Notes: generated by a model from the letters alone, not told the origin. DNA of 42,186 nucleotides from Brucella daejeonensis (GCF_014199265.1 NZ_JACIJG010000027.1:1-42186); one strand, 5' to 3'. Numbered from the stretch's first letter, positions 1 through 7,505 are shown. Numbers and translations are program-made.

Positions 1-48
1 CCCAAAATTGGGTGAAACAAATAATATAATGATATCAGAGTGATATAA

Positions 49-95
49 TGGTCGGAGTGAGAGGATTCGAACCTCCGACCCCCTCGTCCCGAACG
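49..95 (-). other. Phage attachment site: 3' half of tRNA-Pro(CGG)
   Basis: Read on the minus strand, this stretch gives the anticodon loop TTCGGGA (anticodon CGG), the 3' anticodon stem, a T-arm with GGTTCGAATCC, the 3' acceptor strand ACTCCGA, discriminator C and CCA. It agrees closely with bacterial tRNA-Pro(CGG). The match stops at base 95 in the anticodon stem/loop. What follows does not form a D-arm or the 5' acceptor strand, so this is not a functional tRNA. A cut at the anticodon loop is typical of tyrosine-recombinase integration. I infer an att core of about 47 bp; the intact tRNA should lie at the other prophage end. Confidence 0.82.
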
Positions 96-164
96 GCGTG
101 GGCTTCGATAAAGCGCAATGTTTTCAACAAAACCGATTTGCGATTATCACCCTTTGTTCCGCCT

Positions 165-195
165 CGGACCGTTATTTCGGTCCGCAATCGGTCCG
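165..195. repeat. Triple CGGTCCG repeat next to att
   Basis: TCGGTCCG occurs at 177-184 and 188-195, in direct orientation 11 bp apart. The inverse CGGACCG lies at 165-171 and can form a 7-bp stem with 178-184 around a TTATTT loop. It is about 70 bp from the tRNA-derived core and outside any gene. Evenly phased short repeats beside att suggest integrase arm-type or excisionase sites. A weak hairpin terminator for the lysis operon is the alternative. Confidence 0.45.
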
Positions 196-236
196 TGATT
201 ACCTTATGTTCTCATGCCTGACAAGCGCCCGACTGA

Positions 237-560
237 TCACCCTGTGATGATGGCAACAAGCTTCTTCCAGAATGTCGCAATCACGGCTCCGAATGTTGCC
301 GCGAAGAAACTAACGAGCATTACAGCACCGACGCCACGCTCACGCCAGCGGTTGAAATCAGCTACTGGCTCCTCGACCTTTTGCAGACGCATATCAATGC
401 TATCGACCGTGCGCTTGACTTCATCCAGTGATCGATCTGTCTTTTCCTGCCGCTCATACTGCTGTTTCCGATCCTGCCGCGCTTTCTCCTGATCCGAGAT
501 AATAAGATCAAGCTTTCCCTCAATGCGACCGATAGCTCTCTCCTGCCCCGCTTCCGTCAT
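237..560 (-). CDS. Small coiled-coil protein with C-terminal membrane segment (DUF1515-like)
   Basis: This 107-aa protein has a charged, probably coiled-coil body (residues about 8-65) and one hydrophobic segment near the C-terminus (about 74-96) followed by a short tail. It resembles the DUF1515 proteins of rhizobial phages. The ATG at 558-560 overlaps the Rz1 stop as ATGA, which favours it over an upstream GTG at 566. It is the last gene of the lysis cassette, so it could be a holin-type or spanin-assisting membrane protein. That role is inferred from position only. Confidence 0.7.
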   Translation of the reverse strand: MTEAGQERAIGRIEGKLDLIISDQEKARQDRKQQYERQEKTDRSLDEVKRTVDSIDMRLQKVEEPVADFNRWRERGVGAVMLVSFFAATFGAVIATFWKKLVAIITG

Positions 561-754
561 AGGCACGTATCCTTGAAGTATCGATTATGCGCTGCAATCC
601 CCTGCCCGGCTGGCGCATCGTTCCCGGAGAGATAGACTGCCGTTGCCGGTTTAACGGGAATTTCCTTCCACCCGGCGCAATTGCTCGCAGTCTGACTGCA
701 AGCCGCCAAGCTCGACACAGAGGCCAATAACATCAAGACCGCCCACTTTCTCAT
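557..754 (-). CDS. Rz1-like outer-membrane spanin lipoprotein
   Basis: This 65-aa protein has a lipoprotein signal: residues 1-18 are basic then hydrophobic and end in SLAAC, with the lipidated Cys at 19. The short mature part is Pro/Ala rich, as in o-spanins. It begins inside the Rz gene in another frame (104 nt overlap) and runs past its end. This nested Rz/Rz1 arrangement is diagnostic. The predicted role is to link to the inner-membrane spanin across the periplasm and disrupt the outer membrane at lysis. Confidence 0.82.
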   Translation of the reverse strand: MRKWAVLMLLASVSSLAACSQTASNCAGWKEIPVKPATAVYLSGNDAPAGQGIAAHNRYFKDTCL

Positions 755-926
755 CGATCTTCGCCCTTTCCTGAATTGCCTTTGCTGTGGCTTGTGCCGC
801 GTCCAATGCGGCTCGCTGGCGCTCTTTCATCGTTCCGATAGTGTAACCGGCTCCAAAAACTAAAATCGCCGCCACAAGGGCAGCGAGCGCGGATTTCAGC
901 CATGAGGGAATTAGCGCCCAGATCAT
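651..926 (-). CDS. Rz-like inner-membrane spanin
   Basis: This 91-aa protein has an N-terminal membrane segment (about residues 11-32), then an Ala/Lys/Glu-rich helical periplasmic part and a Cys-containing tail. The start at 924-926 overlaps the endolysin stop as ATGA and leaves the membrane segment at the N-terminus. A longer reading frame upstream is therefore not needed. The o-spanin gene is embedded out of frame in its 3' part. It should act as the i-spanin in the final step of lysis. Confidence 0.78.
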   Translation of the reverse strand: MIWALIPSWLKSALAALVAAILVFGAGYTIGTMKERQRAALDAAQATAKAIQERAKIDEKVGGLDVIGLCVELGGLQSDCEQLRRVEGNSR

Positions 927-1606
927 GGCCTGATCTTTCGATAAACACCATATAGCGTCAGACCGACGATGACGGCAGCAATCGCAACTCGCACCCACTG
1001 GCCGCTTGATAGTTCGTCCTGTTGATCTGTGATGGCCTTGGTCACTTCCGGGATGACAGGTCCGATTGCCGCCGCAGCACCGGCTGCGCCAGCACCGCCG
1101 ATGGTCGCCACATCTGTCTTATTCGCTGCGGTTTTTGCAGGCACATAATTGGACGAAACGAAATCGCCCTTCGCCCACAAACCAGCCTCGGCTGCGCGAC
1201 GATTGACAAGGCCCTGAACCTTCTTCCCGTCAGCGTGCACCCATTTCATGAGTTCTACAGGAACGGCGGCATAATCGCCATTGTTCAGCTTCTTCAACAG
1301 GGTGGACTTGTCCAGAGCGCCTGTGTTGAAGTCGAATGAAACCAACGCCGAAAACTGATTGTCAGTCAGCGGGACTTTGACCAACCTGTCTACTCTCGCT
1401 TCGAATTTCGCCAGATCGGCTTTCAGGATACGCTCTGCTTCCTTGTCACCGATTGCCATTCCCGGCGTGACCTTTGGCGATCCGGCAGCGCTTGTGTGGC
1501 CGTACCCGATAGTGAGTACGCCTGCCACATCTCGGTAAGCAGTCGTGCGCAGGCCTTCCCACTGCTTGACGAGCGAAAGCCCCGCCGCGTTTATGCGTCG
1601 TGTCAT
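923..1606 (-). CDS. Endolysin, T4-type lysozyme (GH24) with C-terminal membrane anchor
   Basis: This 227-aa muramidase cleaves peptidoglycan at lysis. The GH24 catalytic spacing E-8-D-5-T is visible as E17, D26 and T32. The catalytic domain covers about residues 1-150. An Ala/Gly-rich linker follows, then one hydrophobic segment at about 205-222 with a basic end (YRKIRP). Most phage lysozymes lack such a tail. The ATG at 1604-1606 has AAAGGA 7-9 bases upstream, so it is preferred over a TTG at 1624. A terminator-like hairpin lies immediately upstream of the ribosome binding site. Confidence 0.92.
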   Translation of the reverse strand: MTRRINAAGLSLVKQWEGLRTTAYRDVAGVLTIGYGHTSAAGSPKVTPGMAIGDKEAERILKADLAKFEARVDRLVKVPLTDNQFSALVSFDFNTGALDKSTLLKKLNNGDYAAVPVELMKWVHADGKKVQGLVNRRAAEAGLWAKGDFVSSNYVPAKTAANKTDVATIGGAGAAGAAAAIGPVIPEVTKAITDQQDELSSGQWVRVAIAAVIVGLTLYGVYRKIRP

Positions 1607-1626
1607 TGTGTTTCCTTTCGGCAAAG

Positions 1627-1650
1627 AAAAAGGCCCCGCAATTCAGGGCC
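1627..1650 (-). terminator. Terminator-like hairpin just upstream of the endolysin
   Basis: On the minus strand GGCCC and GGGCC (1646-1650 with 1632-1636) form a stem followed by five T (1631-1627). It ends only about 10 nt before the endolysin Shine-Dalgarno sequence. It could end transcripts from the DUF3800 gene or limit read-through into the lysis genes. Confidence 0.6.
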
Positions 1651-1709
1651 ATTGAGTCAATCTTATCTTGACTTTTTAGAGAAAGTAGCCATCTTAGGCG
1701 CTGAAAAGT

Positions 1710-1780
1710 CGCCCCGGCACACCGAACTGTCATCGGATGGTGTGCGTGCTTGGTATTCACCAAGATAGGTTGTCGGGGCG
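1710..1780. other. Multi-branched inverted-repeat element
   Basis: An outer stem CGCCCCG (1710-1716) pairs with CGGGGCG (1774-1780). It encloses two hairpins: GCACACC/GGTGTGC (1717-1723 with 1739-1745) and CTTGGT/ACCAAG (1749-1754 with 1759-1764). All three stems are perfect, which gives a three-way-junction shape. The element lies in the gap between the DUF3800 gene and the endolysin. It could be an RNA element, a recombination site or a mobile-element remnant; the sequence does not decide. Confidence 0.4.
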
Positions 1781-1784
1781 CATC

Positions 1785-2396
1785 CTATCTAAAATTCCAG
1801 ACATCTTCTATCTTTGGAGAGAGCTTACGCATCCAACGGTCTGCGTCTTTCTTTTCTGGAGAATACGATCTCGCAATAGCGCCAACGCACATATCCGCTA
1901 ATTGTATAAGCCGGTCATTTTTCGAGTCTGAGAAAATAACCTTCTTTATGGACCCTTCTCCTGTATGCTTGCGAAGGTATGCGGCAAGTTCATTCCTGAA
2001 TGAACGCTCTCCAGAACCATCTATGACAACTTTCGCATCTTTCAAAAGACCGTTGTCAAACTTGAGCATAGATTTTACGAAAAAACTGTAGAAGCTGGAC
2101 TTATCTGTCCGAAGTTTCTGACTATACAAGTCTTCCTTGCGGATAACGATGGCGCGGACGCAGAAGTCAAACGGACTTACCGCTTCAAAAAATGCGTCCC
2201 TTATCTCTGGCCGACTTCGGCTAAATTTAAACTCAGAATACGACCTCAACCCTCTCGCCAGATCGCTAATAGCCTTTATCGTGCGTACGGATTGATCTAC
2301 ATCTTTAAATGCGACCAATGCGACGGCGAAATGATCCGATGAACCTTTTGCAATTTTGAAGCCGGGGTCCCCCGACTCATCGATAAACACAAGCAT
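1785..2396 (-). CDS. DUF3800 protein (putative RNase H-fold nuclease)
   Basis: This 203-aa protein opens with the DUF3800 signature FIDESGD (residues 4-10). It keeps the acidic C-terminal motif LIQLADMCVGAI (Asp near 168), and an Asp in VVIDGSGER lies between. These acidic residues fit an RNase H-like metal site. DUF3800 genes are common on phages, plasmids and defence islands, but the substrate is unknown. The gene is visibly more AT-rich than the structural genes and sits at the end of the late region beside another accessory gene, so it is probably a moron. Confidence 0.85.
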   Translation of the reverse strand: MLVFIDESGDPGFKIAKGSSDHFAVALVAFKDVDQSVRTIKAISDLARGLRSYSEFKFSRSRPEIRDAFFEAVSPFDFCVRAIVIRKEDLYSQKLRTDKSSFYSFFVKSMLKFDNGLLKDAKVVIDGSGERSFRNELAAYLRKHTGEGSIKKVIFSDSKNDRLIQLADMCVGAIARSYSPEKKDADRWMRKLSPKIEDVWNFR

Positions 2397-2457
2397 ACAC
2401 GCTTATGGTGCAAAATGTTGGTAAGAAGCAAGATACCCTTTTGGTAGCCATACAGGC

Positions 2458-2601
2458 TCACTTTGCAAGCTCGGCTCGCACCTTGGGGAAACGGCTCATA
2501 ACGTCCTTACGCACAGCAGCGAAATCCACCGGGCCCTGTGGCGGGCGCGGCGGGAACTGAACGCCATCATTTTTTGCAACAGGTACTGCGTTGAGGGACA
2601 T
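2458..2601 (-). CDS. Small hypothetical protein, 47 aa
   Basis: An ATG at 2599-2601 is preceded by AAAGGAG 8 bases upstream, a strong ribosome binding site. The 47-aa product has a Pro-rich patch (PPRPPQGP) and a basic helical C-terminus (VRKDVMSRFPKVRAELAK). No family is recognised. The strong site and protein-like composition support a real gene. It lies about 60 bp upstream of the DUF3800 start on the same strand. Confidence 0.6.
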   Translation of the reverse strand: MSLNAVPVAKNDGVQFPPRPPQGPVDFAAVRKDVMSRFPKVRAELAK

Positions 2602-2669
2602 TTTCGTTTCTCCTTTACCCACCATTCGGTGGGCTTCACCATAATTGTGAATTAAACATCAAATTGCAA

Positions 2670-2705
2670 CCCCTACCGGCGGCTCACTCGGCGGGGTTTT
2701 CTTTT
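2670..2705 (+). terminator. Plus-strand terminator-like hairpin
   Basis: CCCC-TA-CCG pairs with CGG-C-GGGG (2670-2678 with 2689-2696), followed by TTTTCTTTT. There is no plus-strand gene directly upstream, so it may stop antisense transcription. Confidence 0.5.
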
Positions 2706-2767
2706 CAGCCTTATATGCTATTCAGCTAATGCATACTGATCGAAGCCCCCGCTAGATCGGTGTGCCG

Positions 2768-2800
2768 CCCCGGTCTGGCCTCCAGCCGGGGTTTTGTTTT
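2768..2800 (+). terminator. Strong plus-strand terminator
   Basis: CCCCGG pairs with CCGGGG (2768-2773 with 2786-2791), and CTGG/CCAG pairs inside. The tract TTTTGTTTT follows. It lies about 100 bp before the synthetase-like gene and would insulate that gene from upstream plus-strand transcription, as often seen around morons. Confidence 0.65.
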
Positions 2801-2898
2801 GGTAAAGGAAAGCCAGATCGGAGGGCGGTTTGTTATCGACTTTTTAGGCAACTCGTGGTTATCGACAAGGCAGGCTGTTTTTAAACGGGGGTGTAGGT

Positions 2899-4899
2899 TT
2901 GGCGATATTTCTGGCTCGTTATTCGAAAAACACACAGCGTAACAAGCTGGAGGTGCTCGCTCCTGATCTCCTGAAGTATCTCCCTTTTGCGCCACGTGAT
3001 CAAAATCACGATGCTGTCGGCAATTCCGAGATGCTGACTTTCTATTTTGATGCGGCTTTAGATCGGCAAATTGCTCGTAATGAAGACGGAAGCATTCTGT
3101 TCTGTCATGGGTACGGCGACAGAAGCCTTGAAGATCGTATCACCGCGAATTTCAGGTCACGCACCCCCCTTGACCTTATTTCATTCCCGGAAGCTTTTTG
3201 CGCAATTCGTCTGTCAAAAGACGGTATGCAATTCGCAGGCTCTGGCGTTGGCGTGGATGCGATTTATTACCTTGAAACCGATAGCGAGATTGTCGCGACG
3301 AACCGGCATAACCTTCTCGCCCCTTGGGCTATCGGTCGCCCGCTACAGAAGACAACATTTGCTTGGATTGTTGGGCGATCACACGGCGGAGATTTCAACA
3401 CCTATTGGGAAGGCATAAAGCGCACACACCAAGGAAGCGTCTATTTCGTGGATGGTGGTCATCTCCATGAAAATGGAGCCAGCTTTTCCAACCTGTTTGA
3501 TCCTATCGAGACGGCGGACATACCTTCTCATATATCGCGACTGGCTGACGAATTCGGCACCGTATTGACCAATAACACGCGCGATGCTCGACTATGGCTA
3601 AGCGGTGGAAAGGACAGCCGAGCTATTGCGGGCCTTCTTTCGAAGCATCCCCGTTTTGCCGATCTTTCGTTCAGCACCCATGGTGAGAAGTTCTCTCCCG
3701 ATATAATGGCCGCGACCAAAGTTGCGGAAATGCTTGGCGTTTCCAAAAACTACTCGACAATGCGCCAAGGGTTGGCACAGCCATCCGTGGACATCGCAAG
3801 CTCTATCGCTAACGATCTTGTATCGGACCCGGCTGGAACATCGCTTGCCGATTTCCGTAGTATTTCACGATCCGATCTGCTGATATTTGGCGGCCACGAA
3901 AACGGTTATAAAACCAAGCCTAACGCTCTGCCTCTGGATGAATATCTAAAAAGCCGCCGATATTGGCCGGACACGAAAAGCGTACTTGTCCCTGATGCCT
4001 ATTCCGAAATCAACGGCTGGTACGTGTCCAAGCTGCGTGAACTGCTGGCAGACGCGCCGGTATCTCGGTATCCACAAGTCGAAGCCCTGATTTTCCTTAT
4101 TGCCACCCGATTGACCGGGAGCCAAGGTAATGCACACATTACTAGAAGCGAAGTTCATCCGTTCCTTGATGGCCGGATGCTTCGCTTGCTGATGGGTGTT
4201 TCTGATGAGGCACTTGATAATCAGATTATCCACTATGCAATGATGCGACACAGCCCTGCTCCGTTGGAAACTGCAGCGTTCGCCGCTGATCGCTGGCCAG
4301 AAAAAACACGAGAGATAGCCAAATCTATCGGGGTTCCGTTCCGTGGTGAACCGATTGCGCCGTATGAGTTCAAGCCTTACTTCCCCTCTCAGAAAGTATT
4401 TGGCGGGTACTCTTGGAGGCTCGACCTCATCGAAAGGACAAAAGAATTTGTGTGGCATTATGTCAACGACAACTCTTCATTCTTCGATTTCGTCAATCTG
4501 GATAAAATGAAAACTCTGGCAGATCGCCCCGTCGATGGGTTGGTTATTTCTGATATCTATTATCATCTTGGCTTACTCAAAGCCTGTCTGTTGCACCATT
4601 TCTCGAAAGATGACTATCTATTCAACTTCGAAAAACGTCCTCTGCTTGCTCAAGAGATTTCCGCGTTGTTTGACGCTTCGAAGACCAAAGGCACAACTCA
4701 GAACGAAGAAATCGAAGGGTACAAGAAAAAGCTGGATGATGCCGAAGCTTGCATCGCGACCATGGTAGAAAACGAGCGCGAACTTCAATCACAAATAAAA
4801 TCAGTGCCGCCTGCCACGCCCGTGACCGCGGTTCCAAAAAGATCGCTCCCGCGACGGATCGCGGGGCGAATTAAACGAGAAGCCAGAAAGCTTCTTTGA
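2899..4899 (+). CDS. Asparagine-synthetase-like PP-loop protein with degenerate glutaminase domain
   Basis: This 666-aa protein has three parts. Residues 1-200 look like a class II glutaminase fold (GVGVDAIYYLETDSEIVATN resembles the conserved strand pair), but there is no Cys at position 2, so glutamine hydrolysis is unlikely. Residues 205-590 hold an ATP-pyrophosphatase domain with the PP-loop SGGKDSR at 235-241. Residues 610-640 look like a coiled coil, and the tail is strongly basic (RRIAGRIKREARKLL). Relatives activate carboxylates with ATP, including asparagine synthetase, lasso cyclases and O-antigen amidotransferases. The start is TTG with a GGGGG stretch upstream; the first ATG is 44 codons later. 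The gene runs against the late operon and ends 3 bp from the tailspike stop. Its substrate is unknown. Confidence 0.85.
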   Translation: MAIFLARYSKNTQRNKLEVLAPDLLKYLPFAPRDQNHDAVGNSEMLTFYFDAALDRQIARNEDGSILFCHGYGDRSLEDRITANFRSRTPLDLISFPEAFCAIRLSKDGMQFAGSGVGVDAIYYLETDSEIVATNRHNLLAPWAIGRPLQKTTFAWIVGRSHGGDFNTYWEGIKRTHQGSVYFVDGGHLHENGASFSNLFDPIETADIPSHISRLADEFGTVLTNNTRDARLWLSGGKDSRAIAGLLSKHPRFADLSFSTHGEKFSPDIMAATKVAEMLGVSKNYSTMRQGLAQPSVDIASSIANDLVSDPAGTSLADFRSISRSDLLIFGGHENGYKTKPNALPLDEYLKSRRYWPDTKSVLVPDAYSEINGWYVSKLRELLADAPVSRYPQVEALIFLIATRLTGSQGNAHITRSEVHPFLDGRMLRLLMGVSDEALDNQIIHYAMMRHSPAPLETAAFAADRWPEKTREIAKSIGVPFRGEPIAPYEFKPYFPSQKVFGGYSWRLDLIERTKEFVWHYVNDNSSFFDFVNLDKMKTLADRPVDGLVISDIYYHLGLLKACLLHHFSKDDYLFNFEKRPLLAQEISALFDASKTKGTTQNEEIEGYKKKLDDAEACIATMVENERELQSQIKSVPPATPVTAVPKRSLPRRIAGRIKREARKLL

Positions 4900-4902
4900 A
4901 AT

Positions 4903-7440
4903 TTACGCTGCAACCCAATTGCCTGCACGGCGCACATAAAACTCGCCACGTCCGTAATCCTGCCACGTAGAACCGTTCGCAGGAGAGGCACCTACTGGTG
5001 TAGGAATGTTTGTTCTAAGCGTCATTTGTACGCCAGGATTACTTACTTCGACTACTCCGCCAGAAGGCGTAGCCACAGGACTTGAGTAATCAGCATCGAA
5101 CGAACAGTTCACATAATTTCCAGTGCCAGTAGGATCGTTGTATCTTGCGGCAGTTCGCCCACCATACAGAACGGTTCCTTTTATATTCACCCTCGTAAAA
5201 GTAGCGTCTGCATCAGGCTCAAAATAACATACCGGGGACGCTTGTGCGGAATGCAAAATACCGCCATTTACGGTTACGTTACTGATATTATCTTGCAGGC
5301 TCTCCGCTGCAGCATTAAATCCGAAATTAGCTGCATATATAATATCTGGATTGTCGAAATGGAACCTATTTGATCCTATAATCAATATTCCTATTTTGCA
5401 TGAGTAGGCTTTGTTATTGCGCCTACCTACGATGTTATTAACATATCCTTGGTTACACCGGCTGATATGAACAGCGGCATGGTTTCGAATGCCGTTAGTA
5501 CTATCAGAACAATCTTCAAAATACAGGTTATCAACCGTAATATTCTCATGCCTACCTGGATTTGTATCACCAAGCAGAGCCTTGAACGCAGCGCCGCCAG
5601 TAGACGTGTTTCCCAGTGAACCTGTATTGAAAGCGGAAATCTTATCGAAGTGAATATCTCGCATGATGAACTGGCCACCTATGCGCACTGCATGTTCCGC
5701 GCTGTCTTTCACAGTGACCTTACCGAACGTCACATTATCAGTTCCGTAATCACCATCGACACTTTCGAGGAGAACGCCGTTATTGCCAGCGCCTCCTGTC
5801 GCGGCTGAGTGCAGACCAGATGCCAAAATATTATCGAACTGAGATATAACAACATCACGGATATAAAACCCGGTGACGTAGTTCGTCATTCTCATGTCAC
5901 CAATCCACAGACGTGAGACATAGAACGCCTGAATTTGAGACGAGAAATTTCCGGCTGTGATCTTAGCTATACGGACATTCCCGATACGAGCCGCAGCGGA
6001 AGGGCCTTCGATGCGTACGGCAAACCCACTAGCTTCCGCAGTAGCTATTGATTGGATAACTTCACCAGCCACAAAGTCACCATTGATACGAATGCCCATA
6101 TCGCTACCACCGCCCGGAGTGGACAGAATGATATTATCAAACGTCACATATCCCGGGATGTTGATCGCGTATGACGTTGAAGCGACAAGCTTATTGAAGC
6201 TCGCACCCTTCGCCTTCAATCGCATACCGATCGGGAGAGTGATGGTGCTAATGCCGTAGGTAGCGCCATAAGGAAGTACAACCTCCTTGCCCGCAGCGAA
6301 ATCAAACATCCCCTGCAACAGCGTGTTTTCATTGCTGCCATCACCCTTGATGCCAAACATCTCCGGTCGCAAAACACGGTCAGCAATTTCCCACCATGCA
6401 CCGTCAGCCGACTGGATTTGACCGGCTGTGACTTCTTGGACGATAACGTCATCAATGGAACCACCCCCTGCATTGAAGGTAAAGAACCTAACAGACGTAT
6501 GTGTCCCTTTGGCTACAAGGTATTCGATATACGTACCCGGAGCAGTCCTATTAGGTGCACTGGACGAGCTATCCGCGCCTCCGAACAATTGCGCAGCCAC
6601 ACCACCGCCAACTGCGAAGGCATCAACAATCCTGTACTGCACACGGTAGAGCTTACCCCCTGCCATTCCTGCAATTGTCTGCGCAATTGTTGCCGATGTG
6701 CCGCTAAATGTGCATTTGCCATCAGCAATCACGGCGCTATTAACTTTCGTCCATCCTGTGTCAGAAGCGAAACTGCCGTTCGTCTGCAATGCTGGCCCGA
6801 CATTAGGATTAGCCCCAACGCGCTTGTAGAGCGCCGCGCCGCCATCGCCGACAGTGGAATATCCAGCGGTGCGGGCATAGTTCACCGGCCCTGGTATGTT
6901 TGCTGCTGCAACGGCAGACGCAGTATCAAAATTTGACAGCAACCCGCCTGCGGCGCTTTCCGCGACTGCGGCGGCATCCTCAGCTCGCGCCGCTGCATCT
7001 TCGGCGGCCTGCGCGATTGTTTCCGCGTCTCCATAAGACAGGAGGCGCAATTCTGACCCGGTGTCGATGCACAGTAGGGCCATGCCCGGCGTAAGATAGC
7101 CTACCGGAACTGGCTGATTAATGTTTGTAACCAGATCGCGATTGATTGCGCCTGATACTGTCACCGGCCCCGTATTTTCTTGTGTGACATTCAGGATATA
7201 GAGCACCTGATATGCCGCCGCCGGGATCGCGACAGAAGCCGTAACAACGATATTGTTAGCCGTGCCTTCGTTGGCATTGTTAAGGCGAATGACGCGGTTG
7301 TCGGGGAAATTCTCGCTCCCCTCTGTCAGCGCCTTCAGCGTGTCGCGGATGTCCGGCTTGTGAGGGTTGAATGGCCCCGACGCGGGAACGCCATCGGTAA
7401 CGAAATCGCGGAAAATCTCGTCAATCGTGCGAACGGTCAT
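4903..7440 (-). CDS. Tailspike/tail fibre with pectate-lyase-like beta-helix
   Basis: This 845-aa receptor-binding protein has an N-terminal particle-anchoring region (about 1-135), an Ala/Glu-rich helix (about 140-165) and a jelly-roll, carbohydrate-binding-like region (about 210-340). A right-handed beta-helix follows, opening with RPEMFGIKGDGSNENTLLQ as in pectate-lyase-type tailspikes. It probably binds and may cleave a surface polysaccharide; catalytic residues cannot be assigned. The ATG at 7438-7440 has GGAG 7 bases upstream, so it is preferred over a TTG at 7458. The synthetase-like gene converges on its 3' end. Confidence 0.87.
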   Translation of the reverse strand: MTVRTIDEIFRDFVTDGVPASGPFNPHKPDIRDTLKALTEGSENFPDNRVIRLNNANEGTANNIVVTASVAIPAAAYQVLYILNVTQENTGPVTVSGAINRDLVTNINQPVPVGYLTPGMALLCIDTGSELRLLSYGDAETIAQAAEDAAARAEDAAAVAESAAGGLLSNFDTASAVAAANIPGPVNYARTAGYSTVGDGGAALYKRVGANPNVGPALQTNGSFASDTGWTKVNSAVIADGKCTFSGTSATIAQTIAGMAGGKLYRVQYRIVDAFAVGGGVAAQLFGGADSSSSAPNRTAPGTYIEYLVAKGTHTSVRFFTFNAGGGSIDDVIVQEVTAGQIQSADGAWWEIADRVLRPEMFGIKGDGSNENTLLQGMFDFAAGKEVVLPYGATYGISTITLPIGMRLKAKGASFNKLVASTSYAINIPGYVTFDNIILSTPGGGSDMGIRINGDFVAGEVIQSIATAEASGFAVRIEGPSAAARIGNVRIAKITAGNFSSQIQAFYVSRLWIGDMRMTNYVTGFYIRDVVISQFDNILASGLHSAATGGAGNNGVLLESVDGDYGTDNVTFGKVTVKDSAEHAVRIGGQFIMRDIHFDKISAFNTGSLGNTSTGGAAFKALLGDTNPGRHENITVDNLYFEDCSDSTNGIRNHAAVHISRCNQGYVNNIVGRRNNKAYSCKIGILIIGSNRFHFDNPDIIYAANFGFNAAAESLQDNISNVTVNGGILHSAQASPVCYFEPDADATFTRVNIKGTVLYGGRTAARYNDPTGTGNYVNCSFDADYSSPVATPSGGVVEVSNPGVQMTLRTNIPTPVGASPANGSTWQDYGRGEFYVRRAGNWVAA

Positions 7441-7456
7441 GCGAATGCTCCATGGC

Positions 7457-7478
7457 AAAACGCCCCGCCAAAGCAGGG
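7457..7478 (-). terminator. Terminator-like hairpin upstream of the tailspike
   Basis: On the minus strand CCCTGC pairs with GCGGGG (7473-7478 with 7463-7468, one G-T pair), followed by CG and TTTT. It lies between the tail-tip stop and the tailspike ribosome binding site, about 10 nt before the GGAG. Confidence 0.55.
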
Positions 7479-7505
7479 TGTAAGTTTCTAAGTTTGTGGG
7501 TTTGG

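Larger units (their letters stand above)
2602..2898. other. Gene-free stretch with hairpins
   Basis: I find no convincing gene here. It contains a CCCACC/GGTGGG hairpin (2618-2633), two plus-strand terminator-like hairpins listed separately, and a direct repeat GTTATCGAC (2832-2840 and 2858-2866). It separates the minus-strand DUF3800 block from the plus-strand synthetase-like gene and presumably holds that gene's promoter. No clear -35/-10 pair could be picked. Confidence 0.5.

Noticed and set aside
1..12. CCCAA/TTGGG inverted repeat at the window start
   Set aside because: Only 5 bp, truncated by the window edge; possibly part of a host terminator, but not supportable.
2899..4899. Lasso-peptide biosynthesis cluster
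   Set aside because: The degenerate glutaminase plus PP-loop layout recalls lasso cyclases, but no precursor peptide, RRE domain or transglutaminase-like protease gene lies nearby.
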